Shown here piece by piece: positions 26,098 to 34,447 of a DNA stretch of 36,364 nucleotides. Within the stretch, counting starts at the first letter, position 1. Each line of letters begins with the position of its first letter. Under the pieces are notes generated by a model. It was given only the letters and a program-made list of their open reading frames with translations, was not told where the DNA came from and searched no databases. The DNA comes from Amycolatopsis pithecellobii. Its GTDB lineage: Bacteria > Actinomycetota > Actinomycetes > Mycobacteriales > Pseudonocardiaceae. A program made the position numbers and the translations under genes. The DNA lies in the NCBI RefSeq assembly GCF_009707865.1, contig NZ_WMBA01000077.1, positions 1 through 36,364 on the forward strand, read 5' to 3'.

Positions 26098-27053
26098 GCG
26101 AGTTGCGCTTCGACAACGTGACCGTCCGCTACGGCGGCAGGCGGCGCGGCCTGACCGCGGTGGATGGTGTGGACCTCACCGTCGGAGACGGCACGATCGT
26201 CGGGCTGGTCGGGGAATCCGGCTCCGGCAAGTCGACGCTGGCGCGCGCCGCGGTCGGACTGACCCCGGTCAGCGGCGGGGCGGTGCTGCTCGACGGGCGG
26301 CCGGTGCGGCGGCACGGCCCGCTGCAAATGGTGTTCCAGGACCCGCATTCGTCGTTGGATCCCCGGATGACCGCCGGTGCGTCGATCGCCGAAGCGCTGC
26401 CGCGCGGCACGCGTGACCGGCGCGCCGAGGTGACCCGGCTGCTCGGCCTCGTCGAGCTCGACGCCGAGAAGGCCGCGATGCTGCCGGGGGAGCTCTCCGG
26501 CGGGCAGCGGCAACGCGTCGCGCTCGCGCGGGCATTGGCCGCGCGGCCGGAGGTGATCATCGCCGACGAGATCACCTCCGCGCTCGACGTGTCGATCCAG
26601 GGCACCGTGCTCAACCTCGTGCGCGACCTGCAACGCCGGATGCGGCTGTCGATGCTGTTCATCTCGCATGACCTGGCCGTCGTGCGGTACGTCAGCGATT
26701 TCATCGCGGTGATGTACTCCGGCCGGATCGTCGAGTCCGGGCCGGCGGACGAGGTGCTCGCCGGCCCGCAACACCCGTACACCAAGGAATTGCTGGCCGC
26801 GGCCGGTGCGCTGGCACTGTCCGAACCGGACTCCGTCGCCGACACCGAGCCGGCCGACCCGCACCACCCCCCGCCGGGCTGCCGGTTCCATCCCCGATGT
26901 CCCGCCGGTCCGCTGGTACTCGCCGACCGCGAGATCTGCCGCGAAACCGAGCCCGTCCCCGACGGGCACCGGCATCGTGCCGCCTGCCATTTCGCGGCGG
27001 CCGAAGCCGAACTCGTCCCTGCCCACAACGCTCACCCGAGGAGAGACCGGTGA
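26094..27053 (+). CDS. oligopeptide ABC transporter ATP-binding protein (DppF/OppF type)
   Basis: 319-aa second ATPase of the peptide importer. Walker A GESGSGKST lies at 40-48 (K46), signature LSGGQRQR and Walker B IIADEITSALD (D158, E159), where the usual Pro after the catalytic Glu is Ile160. The H-loop His is in LFISHDLAV. The C-terminal extension has four cysteines (GCRF..RCPA..ICRE..ACHF) like its partner. The start ATG 26094 overlaps the stop of the fusion gene; an upstream in-frame start at 26007 is inside the preceding gene and is rejected. Its TGA overlaps the GTG of the S9-S12 gene, tying peptide uptake to peptide hydrolysis at the translational level. Confidence 0.95.
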   Translation: MSELRFDNVTVRYGGRRRGLTAVDGVDLTVGDGTIVGLVGESGSGKSTLARAAVGLTPVSGGAVLLDGRPVRRHGPLQMVFQDPHSSLDPRMTAGASIAEALPRGTRDRRAEVTRLLGLVELDAEKAAMLPGELSGGQRQRVALARALAARPEVIIADEITSALDVSIQGTVLNLVRDLQRRMRLSMLFISHDLAVVRYVSDFIAVMYSGRIVESGPADEVLAGPQHPYTKELLAAAGALALSEPDSVADTEPADPHHPPPGCRFHPRCPAGPLVLADREICRETEPVPDGHRHRAACHFAAAEAELVPAHNAHPRRDR

Positions 27054-30000
27054 CCCGACGCCCCCGTATCGACCACCTGACCGCGGTCGCGATGCCCGAA
27101 CAGCCCGCCCTGTCCCCGGACGGCAGCGAAGTGGTCTACGTCCTGCGTACCAGCGACGTCGAAGCCGACGAGAACGTGCGCACCCTTTGGCGCGCCGGAA
27201 AAGGCGACGCCCGCCCGCTCACCCACGGCCGCAGCGACACCTCGCCCGCCTGGTCGCCGGACGGCACACACCTCGCGTTCCTGCGCGAACAGCAGGTGTG
27301 GCTGCTGGCCTTCGACGGCGGTGAAGCCCGGCAGCTGACGTCGCTGCCGCTCGGTGCGGGCGCGCCGGTGTGGGGCCCGGACGGGACCAGGATCGCCTTC
27401 TCCGCACCGGTCGATCTCGAACCGGGCACCGATGGCCGGGCGCCGATCGTGGCCGACCGGTTCGACTACCGTGCCGACGGCGCCGGCGTGCTGCGCGGGG
27501 TGCGCAAGCACCTGCACATACTCGACGTGGCGACCGGTGAATGCCGTCAGGTCACCACCGGCGACTGGCACGCGGGTGAACCGGCGTGGTCGCCCGATGG
27601 CGAGAAGCTCGCCTTCTCCTCGGCAGCCGGGACCGACCCGGACCTGAAACCGCGGGTGCCGGTGTTCGTCCTCGAGCTGGCCGACCCGTTGGCGAAACCG
27701 CGTGAGAAAGCGCTTTCCGACGGGGTCGGTGTCACGCTGGACTGGACCGAGGATTCGGCGCTGCTGGTCGCCGGCCGGACCGAGGGAATCTCCGGGCACA
27801 CGTACCTGCTGCGGGTCCCGCTCGACGGCGGCGAGCCGGTGAACCTCGCGGAAGCGTTGGGCCGCAACGTGATGCCGGGCGGACCCGGCTACCCGGGTGC
27901 CGTGCCTCAGCGCTCCGGCGCGGACGTGCTGTTCTGCGTGCGAGACCATGGCTGCACCCACCTGTATTCGGTGCCCGCCGCCGGTGGCCGCCCGCGCCCG
28001 CTGCTGGCGGGCGACGGGTACACCGTGTCGGGCCTGTCGGTCGCGGGCAGCACGGCGGTGGTCGTGCTCACCACGCCGGCCTCCTACGGCGAGATCGTCC
28101 GGGTCGACCTCGCGACGGGCACCGAGACCGTCCTTACCGGGCACAACACCGAACTGCCGGAGCCGTTTCCTTACCAGGAAAGGGAATTCGCCATCTCGGA
28201 CGGGACGGTCGTGCACGGCTGGCTCATCCATGACCCGGCCGTGACCGGCCCGCGCCCGCTGTTGCTGGACGTGCACGGCGGTCCGCACAACGCCTGGCGC
28301 AGCAGTGCCGACGAAGTCCACCTGTACCACCAGGAACTCGTCGCACGCGGCTGGGCCGTGCTGCTGGTGAACCCGCGCGGAAGCGACGGCTACGGCGAGG
28401 AGTTCTTCACCGCCGTCGACGGCGCGTGGGGCGTCGCCGACGCGAACGACTTCCTCGAACCCCTCGACGATCTCGTCGCGGAAGGGATCGCCGACCCGCA
28501 CCGGCTCGCTCTCACCGGCTACAGCTACGGCGGCTACATGACGTGTTTCCTCACCGGCCACGACAACCGCTTCGCTGCCGCCGTCGCCGGTGGGGTGGTG
28601 ACCGACCTGACCAGCATGGCCGGCACCTCGGACGAGGGATTTTTCCTTACCAGGTACGAAATCGGCGCGCTGCCGTGGGAAGACCGGGAGCGCTGCGCGG
28701 AAATGTCACCGTACGAGCGGGTCGACCAGGTCCGCACGCCGACGCTGATCCTGCACGGCGCCGAAGACCTGCTGTGCCCGCTCGGCCAGGCACAGCAATG
28801 GCATTTCGCGTTGCGGGTCCGGGATGTGCCGACGCGGCTGGTGCTCTACCCCGGCGCTTCGCACATCTTCATCCTCGAAGGCCCGCCGTCGCACCGGCTC
28901 GACTACAACCGGCGCGTGCTGGACTGGGTCGAGCGGTACACCCTCGCGCGGCGGCCCCGGATCGACACCGCGCACTGGCAGCGGCGGCTGGACGAGCTGG
29001 CCGCGCGGTATCGCGTTCCCGGTGCGGCGCTGGGCATCCTGCGGGTGCACCCGGGTCAGGACGACGAGCTGGCCGAGTTCGCGACCGGAGTGCTCAATGT
29101 GGACACTGGTGTCGAGACGACCACGGATTCGGTCTTCCAGATCGGCTCCGTCTCAAAGGTCTGGACCACTACGGTCGTGCTGCAGCTCGTCGATGAAGGC
29201 TTGCTCGATCTCGACGCGCCGATCGTGGATGTGCTGCCGGAGCTGAAACTGACCGACCCCGATGTGGCCAAGCAGGTGACGATGCGCCATCTGCTCACGC
29301 ACACCAGCGGCATCGACGGCGACGTGTTCACCGACACCGGCCGCGGTGACGACTGCCTCGAGAAGTACGTGGCCGGGCTGGACGAAGTGGCGCAGAATCA
29401 TCCTCTCGGCGTCACCTGGTCCTATTGCAACTCCGGGTTTTCCCTTGCCGGGCGGGTGATCGAGAAGCTCACCGGCAAGACGTGGGACGCCGCGATGCGG
29501 GAGCGTCTTTTCGACAAGCTGGGCCTGACGCACACCGTGACGCTGCCCGAGGAAGCGCTGATGTTCCGCGCCGCTGTCGGGCACACCGGTACGGACCCGG
29601 CCAAGGCGCCGGTCTGGACCTTGACACGTTCGGCGGGGCCGGCCGGGCTCATCGACTCGACGGTGGCCGATGTGCTGGCGTTCGCGCGGATGCATCTGTC
29701 CGGCGGGCTTGCCGCGGACGGCACCCGCGTGCTGTCGCAGGCCGGTATCGAGGCGATGGCCGCGCATCAGGTGGACCTGCCGGACAAGTACACGCTCGGC
29801 GACTCGTGGGGCCTCGGCTGGTTCCGGCTCGGCTGGGACGGTCACCGGCTCATCGGCCACGACGGCAACACCATCGGCCAGGCCGCGTTCCTGCGGCTGC
29901 TGCCGGATGCGGGGCTGGCGGTCACGCTGCTCACCAACGGCGGCAGCGGGCACGACCTGTACGAAGATCTCTATCGCGAGATCTTCGCCGAGCTGGCCGA

Positions 30001-30328
30001 TGTCGCGATGCCGCACCCGCTTGCCCCGCCGGCGGAACCGGTGTCCGCGGACATCACCCCGCATCTGGGCACCTACGAACGGGCGAGCATGCGGCTGGAG
30101 GTGTTCACCGGTGACGACGGCGACAAGCTGCGCACCACGGTGACCGGCCCGCTCGCCGCGCTCGTGCCTGACCCGGTCGAGGAGTACCCGCTGGTTCCGG
30201 TCGAGGAAAACCTTTATGTGATCAGGGAAACGGATATGCAGACCTGGATACCGGTGACCTTCTACGCGCTGCCGACGGGAGAGCGGTACCTGCACTTCGG
30301 CGTCCGCGCCACGCCGAAGGTGGCCTGA
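27050..30328 (+). CDS. S9 prolyl-oligopeptidase fused to S12 serine hydrolase
   Basis: 1092-aa protein with two complete, unrelated serine-hydrolase active sites. The N-terminal part has beta-propeller WD-like/PD40 repeats (SPAWSPDGTHLAF, EPAWSPDGEKLAF). The S9 alpha/beta-hydrolase domain follows, with S492 (GYSYGGY), D573 (HGAEDLLCP) and H605 (PGASHIF). After a short hinge (about 640-660) comes a PBP-like S12 domain with S700-V-S-K703, Y792-C-N794 and H937-D-G, and a beta-rich C-terminal domain. The frame runs without interruption across the joint. No signal peptide. The start is GTG 27050, after GAGGAGAG and overlapping the ATPase stop. S9 acylaminoacyl-type peptidases act on L-peptides and S12 aminopeptidases often on D-residues, so one chain could degrade mixed D/L peptides; that is inference. 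The S12 half is paralogous to the gene at 20208. Confidence 0.93.
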   Translation: MTRRPRIDHLTAVAMPEQPALSPDGSEVVYVLRTSDVEADENVRTLWRAGKGDARPLTHGRSDTSPAWSPDGTHLAFLREQQVWLLAFDGGEARQLTSLPLGAGAPVWGPDGTRIAFSAPVDLEPGTDGRAPIVADRFDYRADGAGVLRGVRKHLHILDVATGECRQVTTGDWHAGEPAWSPDGEKLAFSSAAGTDPDLKPRVPVFVLELADPLAKPREKALSDGVGVTLDWTEDSALLVAGRTEGISGHTYLLRVPLDGGEPVNLAEALGRNVMPGGPGYPGAVPQRSGADVLFCVRDHGCTHLYSVPAAGGRPRPLLAGDGYTVSGLSVAGSTAVVVLTTPASYGEIVRVDLATGTETVLTGHNTELPEPFPYQEREFAISDGTVVHGWLIHDPAVTGPRPLLLDVHGGPHNAWRSSADEVHLYHQELVARGWAVLLVNPRGSDGYGEEFFTAVDGAWGVADANDFLEPLDDLVAEGIADPHRLALTGYSYGGYMTCFLTGHDNRFAAAVAGGVVTDLTSMAGTSDEGFFLTRYEIGALPWEDRERCAEMSPYERVDQVRTPTLILHGAEDLLCPLGQAQQWHFALRVRDVPTRLVLYPGASHIFILEGPPSHRLDYNRRVLDWVERYTLARRPRIDTAHWQRRLDELAARYRVPGAALGILRVHPGQDDELAEFATGVLNVDTGVETTTDSVFQIGSVSKVWTTTVVLQLVDEGLLDLDAPIVDVLPELKLTDPDVAKQVTMRHLLTHTSGIDGDVFTDTGRGDDCLEKYVAGLDEVAQNHPLGVTWSYCNSGFSLAGRVIEKLTGKTWDAAMRERLFDKLGLTHTVTLPEEALMFRAAVGHTGTDPAKAPVWTLTRSAGPAGLIDSTVADVLAFARMHLSGGLAADGTRVLSQAGIEAMAAHQVDLPDKYTLGDSWGLGWFRLGWDGHRLIGHDGNTIGQAAFLRLLPDAGLAVTLLTNGGSGHDLYEDLYREIFAELADVAMPHPLAPPAEPVSADITPHLGTYERASMRLEVFTGDDGDKLRTTVTGPLAALVPDPVEEYPLVPVEENLYVIRETDMQTWIPVTFYALPTGERYLHFGVRATPKVA

Positions 30329-30329
30329 G

Positions 30330-31127
30330 GTGGCGCTGACCGGAGAGCAGGCGGCACCGCGGGCGGACGTCAGCGTCCGTGAGATCGCCGACCTCGACGG
30401 GCTCGAACGGGTCGACCGGCTCTTCATCCGGATCTGGGGCGCGAACCCGCCGGTCAGCACCGGGCTGATGCGGGCGCTGACCAAGGCGGGCAACTACGTC
30501 GCCGGGGCCTACACCGGGACCGAGCTCATCGGCGCCTGTGTCGCCTTCTTCGGCACCCCCGCCGACGAGGTGCTGCACAGCCATATCGCCGGGGTGGCAC
30601 CGGAAATGGCCGGCCACGGTGTCGGGCTCGCGCTGAAACTGCACCAGCGGGCCTGGGCGCTGCGGCGCGGGATCTCGGCGATCGAGTGGACGTTCGATCC
30701 GCTGGTGAGCCGCAACGCGTGGTTCAACCTCGGCAAGCTCGGCGCCACCGCGGCCGAGTACCTGCCGAACTTCTACGGCGGGATGCGCGACGGAATCAAC
30801 GCCGACGACGAGAGCGACCGGCTGCTGGTGCGCTGGAAGCTGAGCGCGCCGGAATCGGCCGTCGTGCGTGATCACCACGCCGAGCCGGGCGCGGTGATCG
30901 CACTCGGGTCGTCCCGTGGCGTGCCCGTGTCCGGTTCTCTCGACGGCGATTCGCTGCTGGTGGCCGTGCCGCGCGACATCGAGCAGCTGCGCAGGAGCGA
31001 TCCGGGGCTGGCCAAGGAATGGCGGGCGGCCGTGCGGGAAACGCTCGGTGCGCTGCTGGCGCACGGCGCGCATGTCGCCGGGTTCGACAAGTCGGGGTGG
31101 TACATCGTCAGGAAGGACGACCGGTGA
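30330..31127 (+). CDS. GNAT family acyltransferase, likely D-amino acid N-succinyltransferase
   Basis: 265-aa GNAT-fold protein. The acyl-CoA-binding segment is visible around HIAGVAPEMAGHGVGLALKL (about 88-107). The following EWTFDPLVSRNAWFNLGKLGA stretch is characteristic of the COG3375-type GNAT proteins that accompany N-succinylamino acid racemases. In Geobacillus kaustophilus the partner GNAT transfers succinyl from succinyl-CoA to D-amino acids. The start is GTG 30330, one base after the S9-S12 stop; its TGA overlaps the GTG of the racemase (31124-31127). Direct coupling to that gene is the main reason for the specific call; the fold alone would only say acyltransferase. Confidence 0.88.
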   Translation: MALTGEQAAPRADVSVREIADLDGLERVDRLFIRIWGANPPVSTGLMRALTKAGNYVAGAYTGTELIGACVAFFGTPADEVLHSHIAGVAPEMAGHGVGLALKLHQRAWALRRGISAIEWTFDPLVSRNAWFNLGKLGATAAEYLPNFYGGMRDGINADDESDRLLVRWKLSAPESAVVRDHHAEPGAVIALGSSRGVPVSGSLDGDSLLVAVPRDIEQLRRSDPGLAKEWRAAVRETLGALLAHGAHVAGFDKSGWYIVRKDDR

Positions 31128-32230
31128 AGCTGACGGGAGTGGAACTGCGCCGGATCGCGATGCCGCTGGTGGCACCGTTCCGGACCTCCTTCGGGACCGA
31201 AACCGTGCGCGACATCCTGGTGCTGCGCGCGGTCACCGGCGAAGCGGAGGGCTGGGGGGAGTGTGTCGCGCTCACGGATCCGCGCTACTCCTCCGAATAC
31301 GTCGACGCCGCCGCGGACGTGCTGCGCCGGTTCCTGGTCCCGGCGCTGGGCGCGGCGGGAGACGTCGACGCCGCCGCGGTCGGGCCGGTGCTCGCGCCGT
31401 TCAAGGGGCACCGGATGGCCAAGGCGGCCTTGGAGATGGCGGTGCTCGACGCCGAACTGCGCGCGGAAGGACGGACGTTCGCCCGCGAGCTCGGCGCGGT
31501 GCACGACCGGGTCCCGTGCGGGGTGTCGGTCGGGATCATGGGCACGGTGGCGGAACTGCTCGACGCCGTCGGCGGGTTCCTCGACGCGGGCTACGTCCGG
31601 ATCAAGCTCAAGATCCAGCCCGGCTGGGATGTGGAACCGGTGCGCGCAGTGCGGGAGCGCTTCGGTGACGACGTGCTCCTGCAGGTGGACGCGAACACCG
31701 CGTACACACTGGCGGACGCGCGGCACCTGGCGAAGCTGGACTCGTTCGAGCTGCTGCTGATCGAGCAGCCGCTGCCGGAGGAGGACGTGCTCGCGCACGC
31801 CGAACTGGCGAAACTCGTGCGCACCCCGATCTGCCTCGACGAGTCGATCACCTCGGCCCGCTCGGCGGCGGACGCGATCGCGCTCGGTGCCTGCCGGATC
31901 GTGAACATCAAACCCGGGCGCGTCGGCGGCTATCTCGAAGCGCGGCGGATCCACGATGTGTGCGCCGCGCACAACGTGCCCGTGTGGTGTGGCGGGATGC
32001 TGGAGACCGGGCTCGGGCGGGCGGCGAACGTCGCGCTCGCCGCGCTGCCCGGCTTCACGCTGCCCGGCGACACCTCGGCGTCGGGCCGCTACTACCGCAC
32101 CGACATCACGGAACCGTTCGTGCTCGATGACGGGCATCTCGCGGTCCCGGCCACGCCCGGTATCGGGGTCGAACCGATCCCGCACCTGCTGGCGGAGGTC
32201 ACCACAACCACGGAATGGCTGCCGTTGTGA
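31124..32230 (+). CDS. N-succinylamino acid racemase / o-succinylbenzoate synthase family
   Basis: 368-aa enolase-superfamily enzyme, the same length as the Amycolatopsis N-acylamino acid racemase and very close to it in wording. The magnesium ligands D189, E214 and D239 and the acid/base pair K163 (KLK, with K161) and K263 are all in place. R266 (KPGRVGG), a second-shell residue linked to racemase activity in this family, is present. The capping-domain start SFGTETVRDIL and the EGWGECV segment agree. It racemises N-succinyl-amino acids. Homologues can also make o-succinylbenzoate for menaquinone (MenC), but no men gene is nearby, whereas the acyltransferase partner directly overlaps it. The start is GTG 31124. 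Last gene of the operon. Confidence 0.95.
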   Translation: MKLTGVELRRIAMPLVAPFRTSFGTETVRDILVLRAVTGEAEGWGECVALTDPRYSSEYVDAAADVLRRFLVPALGAAGDVDAAAVGPVLAPFKGHRMAKAALEMAVLDAELRAEGRTFARELGAVHDRVPCGVSVGIMGTVAELLDAVGGFLDAGYVRIKLKIQPGWDVEPVRAVRERFGDDVLLQVDANTAYTLADARHLAKLDSFELLLIEQPLPEEDVLAHAELAKLVRTPICLDESITSARSAADAIALGACRIVNIKPGRVGGYLEARRIHDVCAAHNVPVWCGGMLETGLGRAANVALAALPGFTLPGDTSASGRYYRTDITEPFVLDDGHLAVPATPGIGVEPIPHLLAEVTTTTEWLPL

Positions 32231-32249
32231 GGCGGGCCGGATTCCGTAG

Positions 32250-32279
32250 CTGACTTCGGGTGCGCCGACGATCTAGGCT
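32250..32279 (+). promoter_or_regulatory. candidate promoter of the PucR-type regulator
   Basis: CTGACT (32250-32255) and TAGGCT (32274-32279), 18 bases apart, resemble a sigma-70-type -35/-10 pair, with a transcript start at about 32286. This would exclude the in-frame GTG at 32280 and favour GTG 32313, which has AGGGAGG (32295-32301) upstream. Confidence 0.4.
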
Positions 32280-32312
32280 GTGCCCCTGGCCGCTAGGGAG
32301 GTGCTCGATCCG

Positions 32313-33977
32313 GTGAAACCGCGCCCGCACGCGAGCCTCGGCCGTGTCCTGGACGACCTGGGCGACACCCTCCTGGAACTGGTCCGCGGAGAGCGAGACC
32401 TACCCGCCGGCATCGGCGGGGTGGCGATCCACGACCCGCACGATGATCCGGTGCTGCCGCAGCACGCACTCGTGCTGGGCGTGGGCGTGCGCGAACCGGA
32501 CGAGATCACGCGGCTCGTGCGCGCGCTGGCCCGGCATGACGCGGCGGGGCTCGTGCTGCGCTCGCCGGTCACGGTGACCGATCAGGTGGCGGCCGCGATC
32601 GACGAGACCGGTCTCGCGCTGCTCGGGCTCACCCGGGGTGCGTCGTGGACGCAGCTCGCCGCGATGTTGCGGTCGCTGCTCGCGGAGGGCGATATCGGTG
32701 ACATCGAGCCGGAAACGCTGGCAGGCGTGCCTTCGGGGGATCTGTTCGCGGTGGCCAACGCGATCGCCGCGCTGATCAACGCGCCGGTGACGATCGAGGA
32801 CCGGCGCTCGCGCGTGCTGGCTTTTTCCGGCCGCCAGGACGAAGCCGATCCCTCGCGGGTGGAGACGATCCTCGGCCGCCAGGTACCGGAACGGTTCTCG
32901 CGGACGCTGGCCGCGCGCGGCGTCTTCCGGGAGCTGTATCGCAGCGGCGAGCCGGTTTACGTCGACCTGGTCGAGAAGAGAGACGACGGGGTGCTGGTGC
33001 CGCGGGTGGCGGTCTCGGTGCGGGCCGGTGACGAAATCCTGGGCTCGATCTGGGCCGCGGTGCCGGGACCGCTGAGCGAGGAGCGCACCCAGGCCCTGTG
33101 TGACGCGGCGCGGCTGGTCGCGTTGCACATGCTCAGGATCCGTGCCGGTGCGGACGTCGAGCGGCGGTTGCGTGCCGAGCTGCTGAGCACCGCACTCGAA
33201 GGCGGGGCGGGGGCGCGTGCGGCGCTGCACCGGCTGGGTCTCGCCGAACAGCCGGTCGTCGTGCTCGCGCAAGCGGTGCTGGAGTCCACAGTGGACGATG
33301 CGGGGGTGGAGACCGAACGGCAGCGGCTCGCCGACGGGCTGGCGATGCACCTGAGCGCGGTCCACCCGCGGGCCGCGGCCGCACTGGTCGGCGATGTCGT
33401 GTACGGCCTGATTCCGGTGGCACGCGACGGCGACGGCGAGGACCGTGCGGTCCGGGTCGCCACGGATTTCCTGGACCGGGTGGGGGAGCGGGTGCGCGCG
33501 GTCATCGGGATCGGACCCGTCGCCCACGACGTGTCCGGGCTGGCCGAGGCCAGGGCGAGCGCGGACCGGGCGCTGCGGGTGTTGCGTTCGGACAACGGCG
33601 CGGGCCGCCGCGTGGCGCGCCTCGCCGATGTGCATGTCGAGGCGCTGGTGCTGGAATTGCGGGATCTGGTGGCGGCGCGTGGTGACCGGCCGACGGGCGT
33701 GGTGGCGCGGCTGTTCGCCTACGACGAGAAGCACAACACGAACCTCGTGGAGACGTTGCGCGCGTGGCTCGACGCCTTCGGTGATGTGGTCGCCGCGTCG
33801 GCCGCGATGTACGTACATCCCAACACGTTCCGGTACCGGCTGCGCCGCCTCGCCGAGGTCGGTGGTCTCGACCTGGCCGACCCGGAGGCCCGGTTCGCCG
33901 CGATGCTGCAATTGCGGGTGGTCGCCCCCGCGAAGCACGTCCGTCCACTGAGGACGTCCACTATGGACGCCGGCTAG
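32313..33977 (+). CDS. PucR family transcriptional regulator
   Basis: 554-aa regulator of the PucR/CdaR group. The N-terminal half is PucR-like sensory sequence. A central GGDEF-like CdaR region contains AVIGIGPVAHDVSGLAEARASADRAL. The C-terminal PucR helix-turn-helix includes MYVHPNTFRYRLRRL, the family's DNA-recognition signature. Such proteins usually control nearby catabolic or uptake genes in response to a metabolite (purines, proline, GABA and others). It follows the racemase by 82 bases with its own candidate promoter, so it is a good candidate controller of the peptide/D-amino acid operon. In-frame GTG codons at 32280 and 32301 are alternative starts. Its TAG stop overlaps the stop of the convergent gene within CTAG (33974-33977). 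Confidence 0.9.
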   Translation: MKPRPHASLGRVLDDLGDTLLELVRGERDLPAGIGGVAIHDPHDDPVLPQHALVLGVGVREPDEITRLVRALARHDAAGLVLRSPVTVTDQVAAAIDETGLALLGLTRGASWTQLAAMLRSLLAEGDIGDIEPETLAGVPSGDLFAVANAIAALINAPVTIEDRRSRVLAFSGRQDEADPSRVETILGRQVPERFSRTLAARGVFRELYRSGEPVYVDLVEKRDDGVLVPRVAVSVRAGDEILGSIWAAVPGPLSEERTQALCDAARLVALHMLRIRAGADVERRLRAELLSTALEGGAGARAALHRLGLAEQPVVVLAQAVLESTVDDAGVETERQRLADGLAMHLSAVHPRAAAALVGDVVYGLIPVARDGDGEDRAVRVATDFLDRVGERVRAVIGIGPVAHDVSGLAEARASADRALRVLRSDNGAGRRVARLADVHVEALVLELRDLVAARGDRPTGVVARLFAYDEKHNTNLVETLRAWLDAFGDVVAASAAMYVHPNTFRYRLRRLAEVGGLDLADPEARFAAMLQLRVVAPAKHVRPLRTSTMDAG

Positions 33978-34396
33978 CTCGCGGCGCTGACGGTCCCGCG
34001 GTCGTTGAGCAGCAGGGTGCGGCCGCTGATCATCTCGATCGGCAGGCGCAGGAAGCGCGCGCGTTCACCGCCGGCCCACGGCCGGTGGGCGGGGCCGGCG
34101 AGCCGCACCAGTTCGTCGATGTCGGTGATCGTGGCGATCCGCCCGATCACGACGACACTCCAGCCGGTGTGCGTCGCGGCGTCGACACTGTCCACTTCGA
34201 ACGCGACGACTTCCCCGGAGAGCCTGCTCATGGAGCCCGACTGGCTGGTGCGCACGATGATGTCGTCGTTGTCGAGGAAGAAGTTCACCGGTCGGACGGT
34301 GGGCAGCGCGTGCTCGGAGAACGCGAGTCTGCCGATGGGCTGGGTGGGCAGCAGCCGGACGCATTCTTGCGGCGTCAGCGGCCGGATTTCGGTCAT
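33974..34396 (-). CDS. pyridoxamine 5'-phosphate oxidase family protein (Pyridox_ox_2 type)
   Basis: 140-aa split-barrel flavin-binding-like protein. PIGRLAFSEHALPTVRPVNFFLDND and DIIVRTSQSGSM fit the small PPOX-like proteins of Actinobacteria, which bind FMN, F420 or haem, and whose reactions are mostly unknown. The start is ATG 34396 (MTEIRPLTPQE). An upstream extension to 34531 would cross the regulatory region and read antisense to the stress-protein start, so it is rejected. It is divergent from a tandem universal stress protein, with a DevR-like palindrome between them, suggesting a hypoxia or redox-stress pair. Its 3' end overlaps the PucR gene tail-to-tail. Confidence 0.87.
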   Translation of the reverse strand: MTEIRPLTPQECVRLLPTQPIGRLAFSEHALPTVRPVNFFLDNDDIIVRTSQSGSMSRLSGEVVAFEVDSVDAATHTGWSVVVIGRIATITDIDELVRLAGPAHRPWAGGERARFLRLPIEMISGRTLLLNDRGTVSAAS

Positions 34397-34430
34397 GACG
34401 CCAGCATGCGCCCTCGTGCCGGGTGGCGTT

Positions 34431-34447
34431 GAGGGCCGTAAGTCCTC
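34431..34447. promoter_or_regulatory. candidate DevR/DosR-type box between PPOX and stress-protein genes
   Basis: GAGGGCC-GTA-AGTCCTC is an imperfect palindrome (five of seven positions symmetric) resembling the GGGAC-N-GTCCC core bound by DevR/DosR and its Streptomyces relatives. It lies 35 bases upstream of the PPOX start and 83 bases upstream of the stress-protein start, so it could serve both. Match by eye only. Confidence 0.4.

Noticed and set aside
26565..26573. DEITSALD in the second ATPase as a sign of inactivity
   Set aside because: Asp158 and the catalytic Glu159 are intact; Ile or Val in place of Pro at the next position occurs in working peptide transporters.
31124..32230. Naming the enolase-superfamily gene menC
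   Set aside because: Family members can make o-succinylbenzoate, but there is no menaquinone context and the GNAT partner overlaps it; a racemase call fits better, with OSBS as the alternative.
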